NCBI RefSeq assembly: GCF_024218775.1
Contig: NZ_CP100405.1
Location: forward strand, 124,001 to 188,000
Source of the DNA: Haloarcula marina
GTDB lineage: Archaea > Halobacteriota > Halobacteria > Halobacteriales > Haloarculaceae
Reading direction: 5' to 3'
DNA length: 64,000 nt
This document shows, piece by piece, positions 28,288 through 38,262 of the stretch. Each line of letters starts with the position of its first letter. Position 1 is the stretch's first letter. A program made the position numbers and the translations under genes. The notes beneath the pieces were generated by a model, which made no database searches, had not been told where the DNA came from, and worked only from the letters and a program-made list of their open reading frames with translations.

Positions 28288-29145
28288 TTATCCAAATGAG
28301 AGCGCTTCGGAAAGGAAGCTCCGAGCGACCATGTACATGATTACGGGTGGGATGCCGATCGCGAGGGTCATCGCCATCATCCAGGCCCAGTACGTTGCTT
28401 CCCCGCCAGCAGTGACTTGGTATAACACGACCACTGCTGGTGTTGTGTTAGCGCTCTGAGTCAACATTGACGCAAATAAGAAGTCATTCCAGCCGGTGAG
28501 GAATGCAAGGAACCCAACAGCGATTATCGCCGGCGTCGCGAGTGGGAGTGCCACTCGTGCGAAAGCAGTGAATTTCGAACAGCCGAATACCTGGGCAGCC
28601 TCTTCGAGGTTGGGAGGTAATTTCTGGAAGAAGTCACGTAGAACCCAGATGGCAAAGGGAACAGATATCGTCAACTGAGCCAACGAGACGCCAAGTTTCG
28701 TATCGAACAGTCCAAGCTGCCACCAAAGATCAGAGACGGGGATAATTAGCAAGATGTACGGGAACAACAACGCGATAATGACGAAGTAGAAGAGAAGCTC
28801 CCGTCGCGGAAGATCGGTCCGCGCGAACGCATATGCACCGGGGATCGCAATCAACAAGGTAAGGACTCCGGTAATAGTGGCGATTATTGCACTATTCTGT
28901 AGAGGTTGTGCCAATCGAGTAAATGCATCATCCCAAGCAGTTAGCGTTGGTTCTTTGGGAATCCAATGAGGGTCCTGTGTAAAGAACTCTGCTGGCGCTC
29001 TGAATGAAACTGAGATAATCTGCAGAAACACGCCTATAATGAAGAGTAAATAGATGGCGAGCAGGGAGAACCGTAAACTGTGATAAGCAACATCTCCCAG
29101 CGTCATGTTCCCGAATGGCCAATATTCAGAGTCGTTGACAGACAT
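28288..29145 (-). CDS. ABC transporter permease (MalG/UgpE type), second system
   Basis: 285 residues with about six membrane segments. The EAA motif EEAAQVFGCSKFTAFARVALPLATP is near residue 195. It overlaps the adjacent permease by one base (29145), indicating coupled translation. It belongs with the binding protein at 30172-31686. The ATPase is probably the one at 35531-36673, about 4 kb away, because no other is nearby. Confidence 0.92.
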   Translation of the reverse strand: MSVNDSEYWPFGNMTLGDVAYHSLRFSLLAIYLLFIIGVFLQIISVSFRAPAEFFTQDPHWIPKEPTLTAWDDAFTRLAQPLQNSAIIATITGVLTLLIAIPGAYAFARTDLPRRELLFYFVIIALLFPYILLIIPVSDLWWQLGLFDTKLGVSLAQLTISVPFAIWVLRDFFQKLPPNLEEAAQVFGCSKFTAFARVALPLATPAIIAVGFLAFLTGWNDFLFASMLTQSANTTPAVVVLYQVTAGGEATYWAWMMAMTLAIGIPPVIMYMVARSFLSEALSFG

Positions 29146-30092
29146 TATTGCATCACTGCATCCGTGTCAGCGTGAGTGAATTGGTACAAGAAGAATGCGA
29201 TAATCCCTAGGACGAGGATGAGAAGTATCATGCCGACAGCGTAGCCAAGTCCCAGTGAGTTCTGAGTGAACGCAAACCTAAACAGCAATACGGCCAACAA
29301 CGATGTTTCGAATCCAGGCCCTCCTCCTGTCATTTGAAGCGGTTGTGCGATTTTTGAGAGGTTCCAGATGACTCGGAGGCTCACAGCGATGTAAATTGCT
29401 GTTTTTAATTGTGGCAGGGTAATCCAGCGGAACTGCTGAATCCGATTCGCTCCGAATATACGAGCCGCTTCATACTGACGTTCTGGGAGTCCGTCAAGAG
29501 AAGCGAGTATAATTATGAACATAAACGGCCAAAAAGTAAACGCTGTAGCGATCATAATCCCAATCATCGCGCCAATACCGGACGTTTGCCAATAGATTGG
29601 ATCACCAAGGATCCCCCAGTCAACTAAATACTGGAACACTGGACCGAAATCTGGTTGGAGAATCCACAGCCAAATTGTACCAGAGACTACTGGCGCCATC
29701 GCAAATGGACTAATTAGAATACTGCTGACTATGCTCTTGAGACGATTACGACGAATATGTGTTACAAGAAGTGCTGCGACTAGAGCAAGCACAAGTTGGA
29801 CTATTGTAACAGTAGCAAAGATGAGTGTTGCTTTCAATGACGTATAGAACGGCTCCCAACTGAGCAAATACGCATAGTTGTCGAGCCCGACCCACTCTGG
29901 ATCACCCGTTCCAAGTGGCCAACTATGGAAACTCATCCAGACGCCCTTCATGAATGGTATCCATAGTAAGACTGCGAGGAACAATATCACCGGTAGTACA
30001 AGCATGTATTCAAACCGATACTCTTGGACGCTATCGAGGAACCGATGATAGCTATTACGTGTGGATTGTTGGAGTTTATTTTCTGATGACAT
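29145..30092 (-). CDS. ABC transporter permease (MalF/UgpA type), second system
   Basis: 315 residues with six predicted membrane segments. The EAA motif EAARIFGANRIQQFRWITLPQLKT is near residue 220. It sits between the binding protein (79 bp upstream) and the MalG-type permease. In both permeases of this pair the Asp normally seen in the EAA motif (IDGA) is Phe (IFGA, VFGC), a shared change that suggests co-evolution with one ATPase. Confidence 0.92.
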   Translation of the reverse strand: MSSENKLQQSTRNSYHRFLDSVQEYRFEYMLVLPVILFLAVLLWIPFMKGVWMSFHSWPLGTGDPEWVGLDNYAYLLSWEPFYTSLKATLIFATVTIVQLVLALVAALLVTHIRRNRLKSIVSSILISPFAMAPVVSGTIWLWILQPDFGPVFQYLVDWGILGDPIYWQTSGIGAMIGIMIATAFTFWPFMFIIILASLDGLPERQYEAARIFGANRIQQFRWITLPQLKTAIYIAVSLRVIWNLSKIAQPLQMTGGGPGFETSLLAVLLFRFAFTQNSLGLGYAVGMILLILVLGIIAFFLYQFTHADTDAVMQ

Positions 30093-30171
30093 TATAAGTA
30101 CCTTTTAGCATTTGGTAACAATTATATGGTAACAGACACCGTAGATTTAGGTTTGTCGCTTCTGAGCAGGC

Positions 30172-31686
30172 CTATCCGCTGAACCCTTCGGTGCCTTCCA
30201 TTGCATCGCGGAGGTCGCTGGCCGTGTTTGCGACTGCTTCTTCCGGAGTGACCTCTCCACGCATCATCTGCTGCCAGTGAGGACCGGGCCCCTGGAACAT
30301 AAGTGTTGAACCAAGGGGTGTAATCTCCCATGCAGCCTCTTGAGCCTCAATCATGTCGAAGAGTGTCTCCATCATATGATGCCCCTCTTCAGCTGGCGAG
30401 AGCTCCATCGCACGATCTTTGATATCGAGACGAACAGGTGCGTAGCCGATATCAAACATTTGAGACGATTGCCAACTCTCGGTCATGAAGGTCTTTTGAT
30501 ACTCAATTGCAGCCCGCTGTTGACGCTCCCACTTGGCACTATCAGCATTCTCCGGCTTTTCCGTAATGCCAATTGTGTACGGACCAAGTGCCCCATTCGG
30601 CCCTCCAGATTCAGAGTACATCGGATTCCATTGTATATCTCCGTTAGCTAGTTTATCTTCAGCTCGCGACAAAAACTCGGGGAACGTAGACCACTCTGGC
30701 ATTGAGATAGACGTTGTTCCGTTTATCAATGCCTGCATCTGTTCTTCATCAGTTGCTTGGGGCGTCGTTGGCCCTGATAGACCATACTCGCTATAAATGG
30801 CTTTGAACCGGCGCCAAGTCTTTACCCATGTATCATTCTCGTAAGCGACGTCAGTGCCATCTTCATTTACGAGTAGCCCCTTTGATCCACCTTCGGCTAC
30901 GGCTGCAGGTTGCGCTGCATCGATCCAGTCGAATGCTTGTCCGAAAATGTGGAAGCCCCATTCTCCAGGTCCATTTTCCTGTAAGGTTTGGGCGACATCA
31001 ATTAAATCGTCGAAAGATTCAGGAGGAAAATCGTTGTCGGGATCCAGTCCGGCTTCCTCAAAATGGTCCATTCGCGCGACAAGAGGGTTACGTGGATAGG
31101 CAGCTATTGGGAGCTCCCACATTGTATCCTGGTAATCTGACGGGAGTGCTCGTGCAGCGTGCTTCTGAACCGGTTCGATCCACTCGACTGCTTCCCGAGT
31201 CTTTTGATCAAACTGGTCACTGAACTGCTCGAACGGTTTGACGTAATCTCCAAGGATGAAGGGGGAATCAAGAGGGTTTTCCCCAATGTACATATTTGGA
31301 ATGTTCCCACGTTCGAAGTTACTGATCCAGTTACCTCCTGCTAACTCGGAGTAGTTCGACCAGTTAGGTTGAATCGTCGCACCTGTCTCCGATTCGAAGT
31401 CTTGAATCTTCTTTTCCAGGTTCCGTCGTGCCGCCCTGGAGTTGGTGTTGATCGAATCCCAATATCTGAACGTCACCCCAGATAGGTTGACTTCATTGGC
31501 ATTTTCGTCAGTGGCTTTGTCTTTTTCCGTTTCTTGATTATTGCCACCATCGCTGCTACCATCGCTGCTACCATCGCTGCTACCATCACTGCCACCATCA
31601 CTTGAACAACCTGCAACGCTTGCAGCAATACCAGCACCAATTGTTTTCAACAAATTTCTTCGTCTTTCGTCTGTATTTCCCGTCAT
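30172..31686 (-). CDS. Solute-binding lipoprotein, second ABC system
   Basis: 504 residues. The N-terminus has ERRRNLLKTIG (Tat) and VAGCSS (lipobox), then a Gly/Ser/Asp repeat linker (SDGSSDGSSDGSSDGG) that could vary in length between strains. The mature domain resembles family 1 extracellular binding proteins (VTFRYWDSINTNSRAARRNLEKK, SISMPEWSTFPEF). The 79-bp gap to the permease gene supports an operon. Ligand unknown; the neighbourhood suggests a small organic acid or sugar acid rather than a polymer. Confidence 0.92.
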   Translation of the reverse strand: MTGNTDERRRNLLKTIGAGIAASVAGCSSDGGSDGSSDGSSDGSSDGGNNQETEKDKATDENANEVNLSGVTFRYWDSINTNSRAARRNLEKKIQDFESETGATIQPNWSNYSELAGGNWISNFERGNIPNMYIGENPLDSPFILGDYVKPFEQFSDQFDQKTREAVEWIEPVQKHAARALPSDYQDTMWELPIAAYPRNPLVARMDHFEEAGLDPDNDFPPESFDDLIDVAQTLQENGPGEWGFHIFGQAFDWIDAAQPAAVAEGGSKGLLVNEDGTDVAYENDTWVKTWRRFKAIYSEYGLSGPTTPQATDEEQMQALINGTTSISMPEWSTFPEFLSRAEDKLANGDIQWNPMYSESGGPNGALGPYTIGITEKPENADSAKWERQQRAAIEYQKTFMTESWQSSQMFDIGYAPVRLDIKDRAMELSPAEEGHHMMETLFDMIEAQEAAWEITPLGSTLMFQGPGPHWQQMMRGEVTPEEAVANTASDLRDAMEGTEGFSG

Positions 31687-32007
31687 TGTTATTACCTCTA
31701 ACTACGGCCCATCAGTTTATTTGTCCGACTTCCATTTATAATTTTCGTTTATTATCATCCTCGTGTTATGAATCGTAGTCGTTGCTCATCATAGCAGGGG
31801 TTGCCAAAGTATCTGCGCGACTTTTCAGTGTAACCGTAGTACTGGTACGGTCGGTCTTGATGAGGATCGCAAAGTAGGTGATGCTCGAAGACAACCACTT
31901 TAGCTGGCAGTAGACTTCGAAACCAAGCCGATCGGGACCAATCCGAGTGAGGACTCTAGCGAAATCCAGACTCTACATGCGTTCGAAAGGGAGTCGTCTG
32001 CAGGAAC
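31687..32007. other. Intergenic stretch upstream of the binding-protein gene
   Basis: It presumably holds the promoter of the second ABC operon. AT-rich sequence around 31735-31760 is a plausible core promoter. I see no gene. Confidence 0.4.
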
Positions 32008-32259
32008 TCAAACACTCTTGCCACAGTTCGAACGAGTGAGATGTTCCCGTGAAGATGCTCTTTCAATGTCCGTCTTCCGCTGGATTAGCTCTGACGGATC
32101 AACGATGACTGTCCCACTACTATTTACAGTAATCCGACATCCCTCATAATCAAACGTAATTGATCCGTTGCAGGGCTTCGTTTGGTTCGAAGTCGCAGAA
32201 AATATCCTGTCGAGTGTGTCTGGATCGATTCTAGTGAATAACGGTGACAAGGTGGTCAT
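32008..32259 (-). CDS. HalOD1 output-domain protein
   Basis: 83 residues. The layout LSPLFTRIDPDTLDRIFSA, then GSITFDYEGCRITVNSSGTVIVDP, matches the haloarchaeal output domain HalOD1, which is thought to act in signalling. The last 25 residues do not match the family and may come from altered sequence downstream. It overlaps the upstream HTH-10 fragment by four bases. Confidence 0.6.
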   Translation of the reverse strand: MTTLSPLFTRIDPDTLDRIFSATSNQTKPCNGSITFDYEGCRITVNSSGTVIVDPSELIQRKTDIERASSREHLTRSNCGKSV

Positions 32260-32462
32260 GTCTTCGTCCTTTGCCTCTGCAACGGCAGCAACGATTGCCT
32301 CACTCGGTCGGCGAATCTGATGGTCAAACTTACCGTTTCACTCGAAACCCCATTTTTAGCCTCTTCCGTCAGTCTCGATGAGAGTGCCTCAATGAGACGG
32401 CGGATCACGCTACACAACCGAGCACTGAGTGCTTGGTCAGTAATTCCGAGATCATCGGCCAT
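32256..32462 (-). pseudogene. HTH-10 (Bat-type) regulator fragment
   Basis: 68 residues. The start MADDLGITDQALSARLCSVIRRLIEAL matches the recognition part of the bacterio-opsin activator HTH-10 domain, which normally ends a much longer protein. The sensor part is missing, so this is probably a remnant. It could still be expressed with the HalOD1 gene through the ATGA overlap. Confidence 0.5.
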
Positions 32463-32599
32463 CTCTGGCTAACCCGAATCGAGCTCTCGAGAGTCTGTGA
32501 AAAGGGATGACTATGGAGAGTACTCATGCTAGTCCTCATCCATGCAAGATCTTTGTGTTCATCGAACGGAACCACAGTCTAAAAATAGCGAAGCGGACT

Positions 32600-32872
32600 A
32601 TGACTTCTCACATGTCCACCCCCTCTCGATATCTTAACGCGATGGCAAATTCATCATTGTTTCTCCGGCTGTTATTCGGTGTCGTACTCCTGGTTGGTAT
32701 ACAACCGACCTATGCGTGGGTCTATTCGCTCACTCCAAATACGAGTCCATTGCAGGCAATCGCTGTATCCACCCTTACGCTTATTGTCTGGTTAGCACTG
32801 CTTATCTGGTCTGTCGGTGCATATCGAGATATTAAGGCTGCTCGTGATGGCCGCATCCGTGAACGATATTGA
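32600..32872 (+). CDS. Small two-helix membrane protein
   Basis: 90 residues from the ATG at 32600; a start at 32507 would add 31 residues that do not look protein-like. Hydrophobic helices lie at about residues 17-33 and 44-66, followed by a charged tail (YRDIKAARDGRIRERY). Function unknown; similar small proteins are widespread in haloarchaea. Confidence 0.5.
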   Translation: MTSHMSTPSRYLNAMANSSLFLRLLFGVVLLVGIQPTYAWVYSLTPNTSPLQAIAVSTLTLIVWLALLIWSVGAYRDIKAARDGRIRERY

Positions 32873-33104
32873 CAAAATTGACAAAGTCATCCTTTCCCTC
32901 AAGCTTCTGTCTCAGTGAAAGAATTTTACTGGACAAGATTTTTTATTTAGTATACTTATACTTCGATTTTTTCCGGTAGCGAGCGTCTGTTGTAGGATTG
33001 GTCGTTGGTGGTGGATCTTCTGAGTAACTTCGATCCATCCCTTCAACATCGGCGGTAGGAAAGGACCAATACACTCACGGAGTTCGGGAAGGATGAATAC
33101 AGAG

Positions 33105-33545
33105 GTCAAGGCCGTCTACTTCGACCGCGGGTTTCCGATGACAAGTGTCTCACACTGTTGCAGGCGCACAACTGCAGCTACGTGATACCGATTATCAGAT
33201 GGGGCGAGACATCCAGTAGGTACTCCCGAAGGGTTGGAGCGTGTCATCGACTACGATTTGGCAGGGTAACTTGAGGGTCACAACTGGACTTCGAGTTTCC
33301 CGTCTACACCACCTGTCAGTACATGAATGGTTGATAAGACAACCACGGGTTGGCGCGTCAGCGACGTAGCCGTGGCGCGCCGTTCACCGAGGCAGCAGGC
33401 CAGGCCCGAGACCGCTGAAGAGGTACTTCGGTATCGAATCGAGCTTCCGCTTGGCGAAGCAAGCAACAGCTCCGCCCTCGACCCGCGTTGTTCGACCACA
33501 TCCGACGACCCATCACGACAGAACAGGCGGCTCAGGTCAGGTTGA
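33105..33545 (+). pseudogene. Decayed ISH3-type transposase remnant
   Basis: Pieces in shifting frames match a haloarchaeal transposase. They are VKAVYFDRGF (33105 on), LLQAHNCSYVIPIIRWGE, ERVIDYDLAG followed by a stop and LEGHNWT, and RYFGIESSFRLAKQA near 33422. At least one stop and several frame changes are present, and the N-terminal half is missing. I saw no terminal repeats. Family assignment is from memory of ISH3-like motifs. Confidence 0.7.
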
Positions 33546-33672
33546 CAGACGATACTTTATGAGGCACTGAACCTCAATAAGCTCCCGCTTTCACGTGGTT
33601 CCTCTCCTAGCTGAAGATTGGTGAACGAAATCAGATTATCTTCTGATTTCATGCTGCATAGCAGGGTAACTC

Positions 33673-35283
33673 TTATTCTGAATCCCAAATATCTGTTCCA
33701 GAGAACGAATCCGAGAGACTTTCAGCTGTGAAGACATCATCAATTCCTACCAACAAAGAGGAAACCTCGGTTGCCAGGTTTATTGCATTTGACTTGACAA
33801 GGGTTGGTTCAATTACGCCCACGTCCATTACGTCAGTAACCTCTCCCTCGATGACGTCCAGCCCAGTCGTGGGGTTCCCGTTGTGATGGGCTTTTCGTAC
33901 GTCTGAGAGCGCCAAGATAGGATCCATTCCAGCTGACGTCGCTAGCGTTCGAGGAATCCCTTCTATAACATCAGCAAACTCCTCTATCACCAGTTGACGA
34001 CGATCATCCAATGTGAGGCTGTAGTCCCGAAGTTCGCGTGCAATTTCGACCTCCACTGCACCGGCACTGGGCAACACGCTACCCCCCTCAATAGCCATCG
34101 AAACTGCTGCTGTGGCATCTTTAACTATCCGCTCAACTTCGTCAACCGTGTAACGAGTTCCACCACGACAGACAACCGCTGCGCTCCGAGCGGCGTCATT
34201 CTCCACAAATATCAAGCCATCTCCTGTGACTTCTCGGTAGTCGATAAGTTCGGCGTGTCCGAGGTCTTCTTCACCAATCATACTAAGATGCGTGACGATA
34301 TTTGCGCCCGTCGCTCGCTTTATTCGTTCCATTTCAGAGTCCTCGTTCACGAGTTCGATAGCAAGAATACCCGCATTAGAGAACATCTGACGGATCGGAT
34401 CATCTAGGATTTGTCCGCTTGAAACGACGAATTCGACACCGAGTGACTGAACATGATCTATCCAATCTTGTACCTGGTCAAATCTCGCATCGTTGAACGA
34501 CAAGTATTCACTGGAATTACCTGGTCGTGCTGTGATATCTTTTCTCCCACTTTCAGTACTAACATCGCTGTCAACCAGAGCGACTTTTGCCCCCTCAATT
34601 CGCTTGGGCATTTCTTCATGCACGCTCTCACTTTCAACAATTGCTCCTTTGATCAAAAATGAATCAGTTATCGAATCACCACGGAGGCGAAGCGTCTTTA
34701 TCATCTCTAAATCGATTTCACCTTCAGCTGACACCGTCTCTACGGTTTGAACAGCAAGATCAGATAAGAAGTTCTCAGTCGAATCAATCAGTCTCCCAGA
34801 CATTGTTGTCTTCGCAATTAGCAGTAGTATCTCACGATCATCGCTTGAAATAGGAATTGCAACGTCCGATAGAGACTCTCGCGCTTTGGATGCAGCCAGC
34901 TGGTATCCCTCTTGAATCGTAGTAGAAGAGACACCCAAATCACGAAGCTCTCCAGCTTTAACGAGGAGATCTCCGGCAAGTACGACAACGGTGCTTGTTC
35001 CATCGGCGACAATGTCGTGTTGAGTACGCGCCGCTTCTCGGATCATCTCACCGATGGGATCGTCAATATCCATCTCAATGACAATCGTGTAGCCATCGTT
35101 CGTCACTACATACATCCCGCCATCATCCACCAGAATCTTATCTCGACCGAAGGGTCCGATCGTTGAACGAAGGGAATCTGCCATCGATTTTCCTATAGCG
35201 GAGACGTGAGAATTGAATTCGAAGCTATCTTGCGTAGCTTTTTGATCAATTTCGGATGTGACGGAATCTGAATCAGTGGCCAT
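33673..35283 (-). CDS. Divergent thermosome (group II chaperonin) subunit
   Basis: 536 residues, full chaperonin length. Group II motifs are recognisable but altered: GPFGRDKILVDDGG (usually GPKGMDK), VVTNDGYTI, ADGTSTVVVLAGDLL (usually GDGTTT; Asp94 kept), and IEGGSVLPSAGAVEVEIARELRDY (usually GGGAPE). The catalytic-type Asp in VKDATAAVS is kept. The C-terminus ends SDSFSGTDIWDSE, without the Gly/Met-rich tail of usual thermosome subunits. It probably folds as an ATPase ring subunit but is clearly a fast-evolving paralog. It lies between a transposase remnant and an ABC ATPase gene. An AATTTATC promoter-like motif precedes it. Confidence 0.88.
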   Translation of the reverse strand: MATDSDSVTSEIDQKATQDSFEFNSHVSAIGKSMADSLRSTIGPFGRDKILVDDGGMYVVTNDGYTIVIEMDIDDPIGEMIREAARTQHDIVADGTSTVVVLAGDLLVKAGELRDLGVSSTTIQEGYQLAASKARESLSDVAIPISSDDREILLLIAKTTMSGRLIDSTENFLSDLAVQTVETVSAEGEIDLEMIKTLRLRGDSITDSFLIKGAIVESESVHEEMPKRIEGAKVALVDSDVSTESGRKDITARPGNSSEYLSFNDARFDQVQDWIDHVQSLGVEFVVSSGQILDDPIRQMFSNAGILAIELVNEDSEMERIKRATGANIVTHLSMIGEEDLGHAELIDYREVTGDGLIFVENDAARSAAVVCRGGTRYTVDEVERIVKDATAAVSMAIEGGSVLPSAGAVEVEIARELRDYSLTLDDRRQLVIEEFADVIEGIPRTLATSAGMDPILALSDVRKAHHNGNPTTGLDVIEGEVTDVMDVGVIEPTLVKSNAINLATEVSSLLVGIDDVFTAESLSDSFSGTDIWDSE

Positions 35284-35530
35284 TAGTATTGATGAATACT
35301 CGACCTAGCTTGATAAATTGTGTGGGCACCCGTATCAGACTGTCTCTCCTCTTCGAAATATGCAGTCCATCTCGGCGCACGCGATATTCTTGGCTGTCCC
35401 AATGTTGATCCTTGGACGACTATCGAGACGTCCTATAGAATGGCCCGACACTCGGGTGAACGAATACGAATCCAGAGAAAACCGACAAAGAGTGAAAGTA
35501 CTCTTGCAAAGCATGTATGGTAGCAACCCT

Positions 35531-36673
35531 CTAGATTACGCGATATCCATCCTGATCAAACACCCATACATTTTCTTCATCAATGTTAACCGAAACCCGG
35601 CGTTTTTCTTCATCGATCTTTCCTTGTTCAGTAGATGCGCGAATCTCGATATCACCTGAACGGAGTAACACCGTATCTCGAGCCCCTTTCGGTTCAACAA
35701 GATCAATATCGCACTCAAATAGACTCGAGGTCGCATCGAGAGCCAAGTTCTCTGGACGTACACCAACAGTGATGTTCTCTCCTAGATATTCTTTCAACCG
35801 CTCGGCCCGTTCTGTGCGCATTGGAAGGGTGAATAAGTCGTTTACTATCGCAATTTCGTTTTCTCGCATTTCTATCGAACTTTCTATGATATTCGTCGAG
35901 GGAGATCCGATGAACTGGGCAACGAATAGATTGACCGGTTCATTGTAAATTTCGTGGGGAGTGCCGATCTGTTGAATTTCAGCATTATTCATGACGACGA
36001 TTTTATCACCTACAGTCATCGCTTCCTCTTGGTCGTGGGTGACCAAAATCATCGCTCGATTGAGTTCGCGGTGGAGTCGCTTGATCTCAGTGTGCATTTG
36101 GTCACGTAGATTCGCATCGAGCGCTGAGAATGGTTCATCAAGAAGGAATGCGACTGGCTCCATCACCATGGAGCGACCAATGCTAACACGCTGTTGTTGA
36201 CCACCAGAGAGGGCTGCAGGCTTTCTATCCAGATAATCTTCGATGCCGAGCATTTCAGCAGCTTCCTCGACTCGCTTGTTCTTCGTTGCTTTGTCCAAAT
36301 CAGTTGCCATATCCAGCCCGAATCGAATATTCCTTCGGACACTCATATGTGGAAAGAGCGTGATATTTTGGAACACAAAAGCAAGGTTGCGATCCTTTGG
36401 TTTCTTGTGCGTTATATCCTCCTCCCCGACCGTTATCGTCCCTCCATCAGGTATTTCTAACCCTGCAATACATCGGAGTGTCGTCGTCTTCCCACACCCT
36501 GACGGACCAAGAAATACCACGAACTCCTCAGGTTGGATGTCTAGATCGATCTCCTTACAGGCAACGACTTCTCCACCATTGAACGTCTTCTTCACATTTC
36601 GGAGGCAGATGGTATTTTGTCCAATTTCGGCGTTTTGGGTATTGTCCGCCGTTTCTGCAGATTGTGATTCCAT
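35531..36673 (-). CDS. ABC transporter ATP-binding protein (MalK/UgpC type), second system
   Basis: 380 residues. Walker A GPSGCGKT is at 56-63, the signature LSGGQQQR at 145-152, Walker B FLLDEP at 176-181, a switch His in LVTHDQ, and a C-terminal TOBE-type domain (GVRPENLALDA). It is the only candidate partner for the permeases at 28.3-30.1 kb, from which the thermosome gene and transposase remnant separate it. Insertion into an ancestral operon would explain this. Confidence 0.92.
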   Translation of the reverse strand: MESQSAETADNTQNAEIGQNTICLRNVKKTFNGGEVVACKEIDLDIQPEEFVVFLGPSGCGKTTTLRCIAGLEIPDGGTITVGEEDITHKKPKDRNLAFVFQNITLFPHMSVRRNIRFGLDMATDLDKATKNKRVEEAAEMLGIEDYLDRKPAALSGGQQQRVSIGRSMVMEPVAFLLDEPFSALDANLRDQMHTEIKRLHRELNRAMILVTHDQEEAMTVGDKIVVMNNAEIQQIGTPHEIYNEPVNLFVAQFIGSPSTNIIESSIEMRENEIAIVNDLFTLPMRTERAERLKEYLGENITVGVRPENLALDATSSLFECDIDLVEPKGARDTVLLRSGDIEIRASTEQGKIDEEKRRVSVNIDEENVWVFDQDGYRVI

Positions 36674-37239
36674 TCGTAGTAGGGAGATTACGCCTTCTTT
36701 TATAAATATTTGTTGGTGGGGTTACCACATGAGGCATCGCAAGCGTGACGCTCCCCCTTTCGGAATCGAGTCTCGCTTACCGCGGAATATACATAATGAA
36801 TAATAATGTTCGACATGCTCGAACGCCATTCAGCTTGAATCTCAAATTCCAATCCACCCACACCGAAATAATAACAAGGGTATATGTGTTATTCCCAGCA
36901 TTTACTATTTAATGTTCGGTTATGCCGTACCGGTCAGCTTTGTTGTACCACCAGGGAATAACATTTTATTTGATCTCAACAATAGTATCTGGGTCTGGTC
37001 TAAGAATAAGTCGACAGACAGTTCTGACGTCCCTATGAGAGGGAAGGGGGAATCTTGGCTGGGATTTTGATATCTCAAGGAGGAGGAAGTATGGCGCGAG
37101 GGCAACTACTGAGGCTGACGATCCAGCCCGGTTTCTGACTCCTCCTGATGGACACTAGCTGGCGAATACTGTCTCAATTCATGCTTCCTGGGTATTGGGT
37201 TCTCTCCCCAACTGGTCTTCTGAGGCTGAACGTTTCCAC
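36674..37239. other. Intergenic stretch
   Basis: 566 bp between the ABC ATPase gene and the IclR gene, both on the minus strand. No convincing gene seen. Confidence 0.5.
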
Positions 37240-38004
37240 TTACTTCGGCATCGCCAACTCCAACTCGAATTCATTGACGATTTCGGATACTTGATTTGCA
37301 ATTTCGCTTTCTTGATCTTGACCTGTGAACGACCTTTTCGGCCCATTAACGCTGAATCCACCAATCACTTTTCCGGCACGGTCTGTCGCCGCGACTCCCA
37401 GCGCATGTAGGTCCCGAATGTTTTCTTCGTGGTTTGTAGCATACCCCTGATCACGCACCTCCTCTAGCTCGTTGAACAATTCATCACGGTCCGTGATGGT
37501 ATATTTCGTTTCCGCTGGCAAACCCCACTTATCCAATATCTGCTCCGTTTGCTGCCGGGGTAGTTCGGCGAGGATTGCTTTCCCAATGGCTGTATTGTGA
37601 AGGTACAATCGGTTCCCCAACTTTTCGTGGGCCCATCCCATACGATCTCCTGAAGCAGTATGAAAATACGTGGCTTTTCCGCCCATCTCAACAGCGAATG
37701 CAGACCGAAAGCCAAGCTTTTCATGTATATAATCAGTAAAGTGTCCCGCGAGTACGTAGCCTTCCTCTTGTGAGCGTACGTACGTCCCCATACGAAGTAG
37801 CTCAGGCCCGAGAACATAGATATCTCCTCGTTTGATAACAAATTCTTTCGCCTCCAACGTGGCGAGATGGCCGTGGATCGTACTCTTCGGAATATCCATT
37901 GCATCTGCTAGTTCACTGACTCTCGAACCGTCGCTCTCCAATAGGTACTCAAGAATCTCTATCGAACGTTCTGTTGTCTGAAGCGTATTTGATTTTGTGT
38001 TCAT
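37240..38004 (-). CDS. IclR-family transcriptional regulator
   Basis: 254 residues. The N-terminal winged helix is RSIEILEYLLESDGSRVSELADAMDIPKSTIHGHLATLE. The C-terminal effector domain has the family motifs LYLHNTAIGKAILAELP and YATNHEENIRDLHALGVAATDRAGKVIGGFSVNGP. IclR proteins sense small metabolites and often control adjacent catabolic genes. The likely targets here are the second ABC system and the Gfo/Idh and LarA-like genes. Confidence 0.92.
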   Translation of the reverse strand: MNTKSNTLQTTERSIEILEYLLESDGSRVSELADAMDIPKSTIHGHLATLEAKEFVIKRGDIYVLGPELLRMGTYVRSQEEGYVLAGHFTDYIHEKLGFRSAFAVEMGGKATYFHTASGDRMGWAHEKLGNRLYLHNTAIGKAILAELPRQQTEQILDKWGLPAETKYTITDRDELFNELEEVRDQGYATNHEENIRDLHALGVAATDRAGKVIGGFSVNGPKRSFTGQDQESEIANQVSEIVNEFELELAMPK

Positions 38005-38262
38005 AGAGCTATGTAACGCCCCGCCCTATTAATAAAGTTCGATATGTCCAAACGATTCAAGGGCCGTTACTGGACTGACTGTTATATCAGAACGGAATAC
38101 AGATCTATCCGTACTACTCAATCAGTAGTGACGGCAACGAATACAACTCGCAATAAATTCACAACGAACGCAAATCCTGCAACAGTTGGATGTACTCGAG
38201 TATATTTCACAATTGAAAATGGTAGTAGAATTATAATATTATATGAAAGTGGAAACGTAGGG

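Noticed and set aside
32912-33109. 65-codon minus-strand frame beside the transposase remnant
   Set aside because: It has no recognisable domain and lies in the decayed insertion region.
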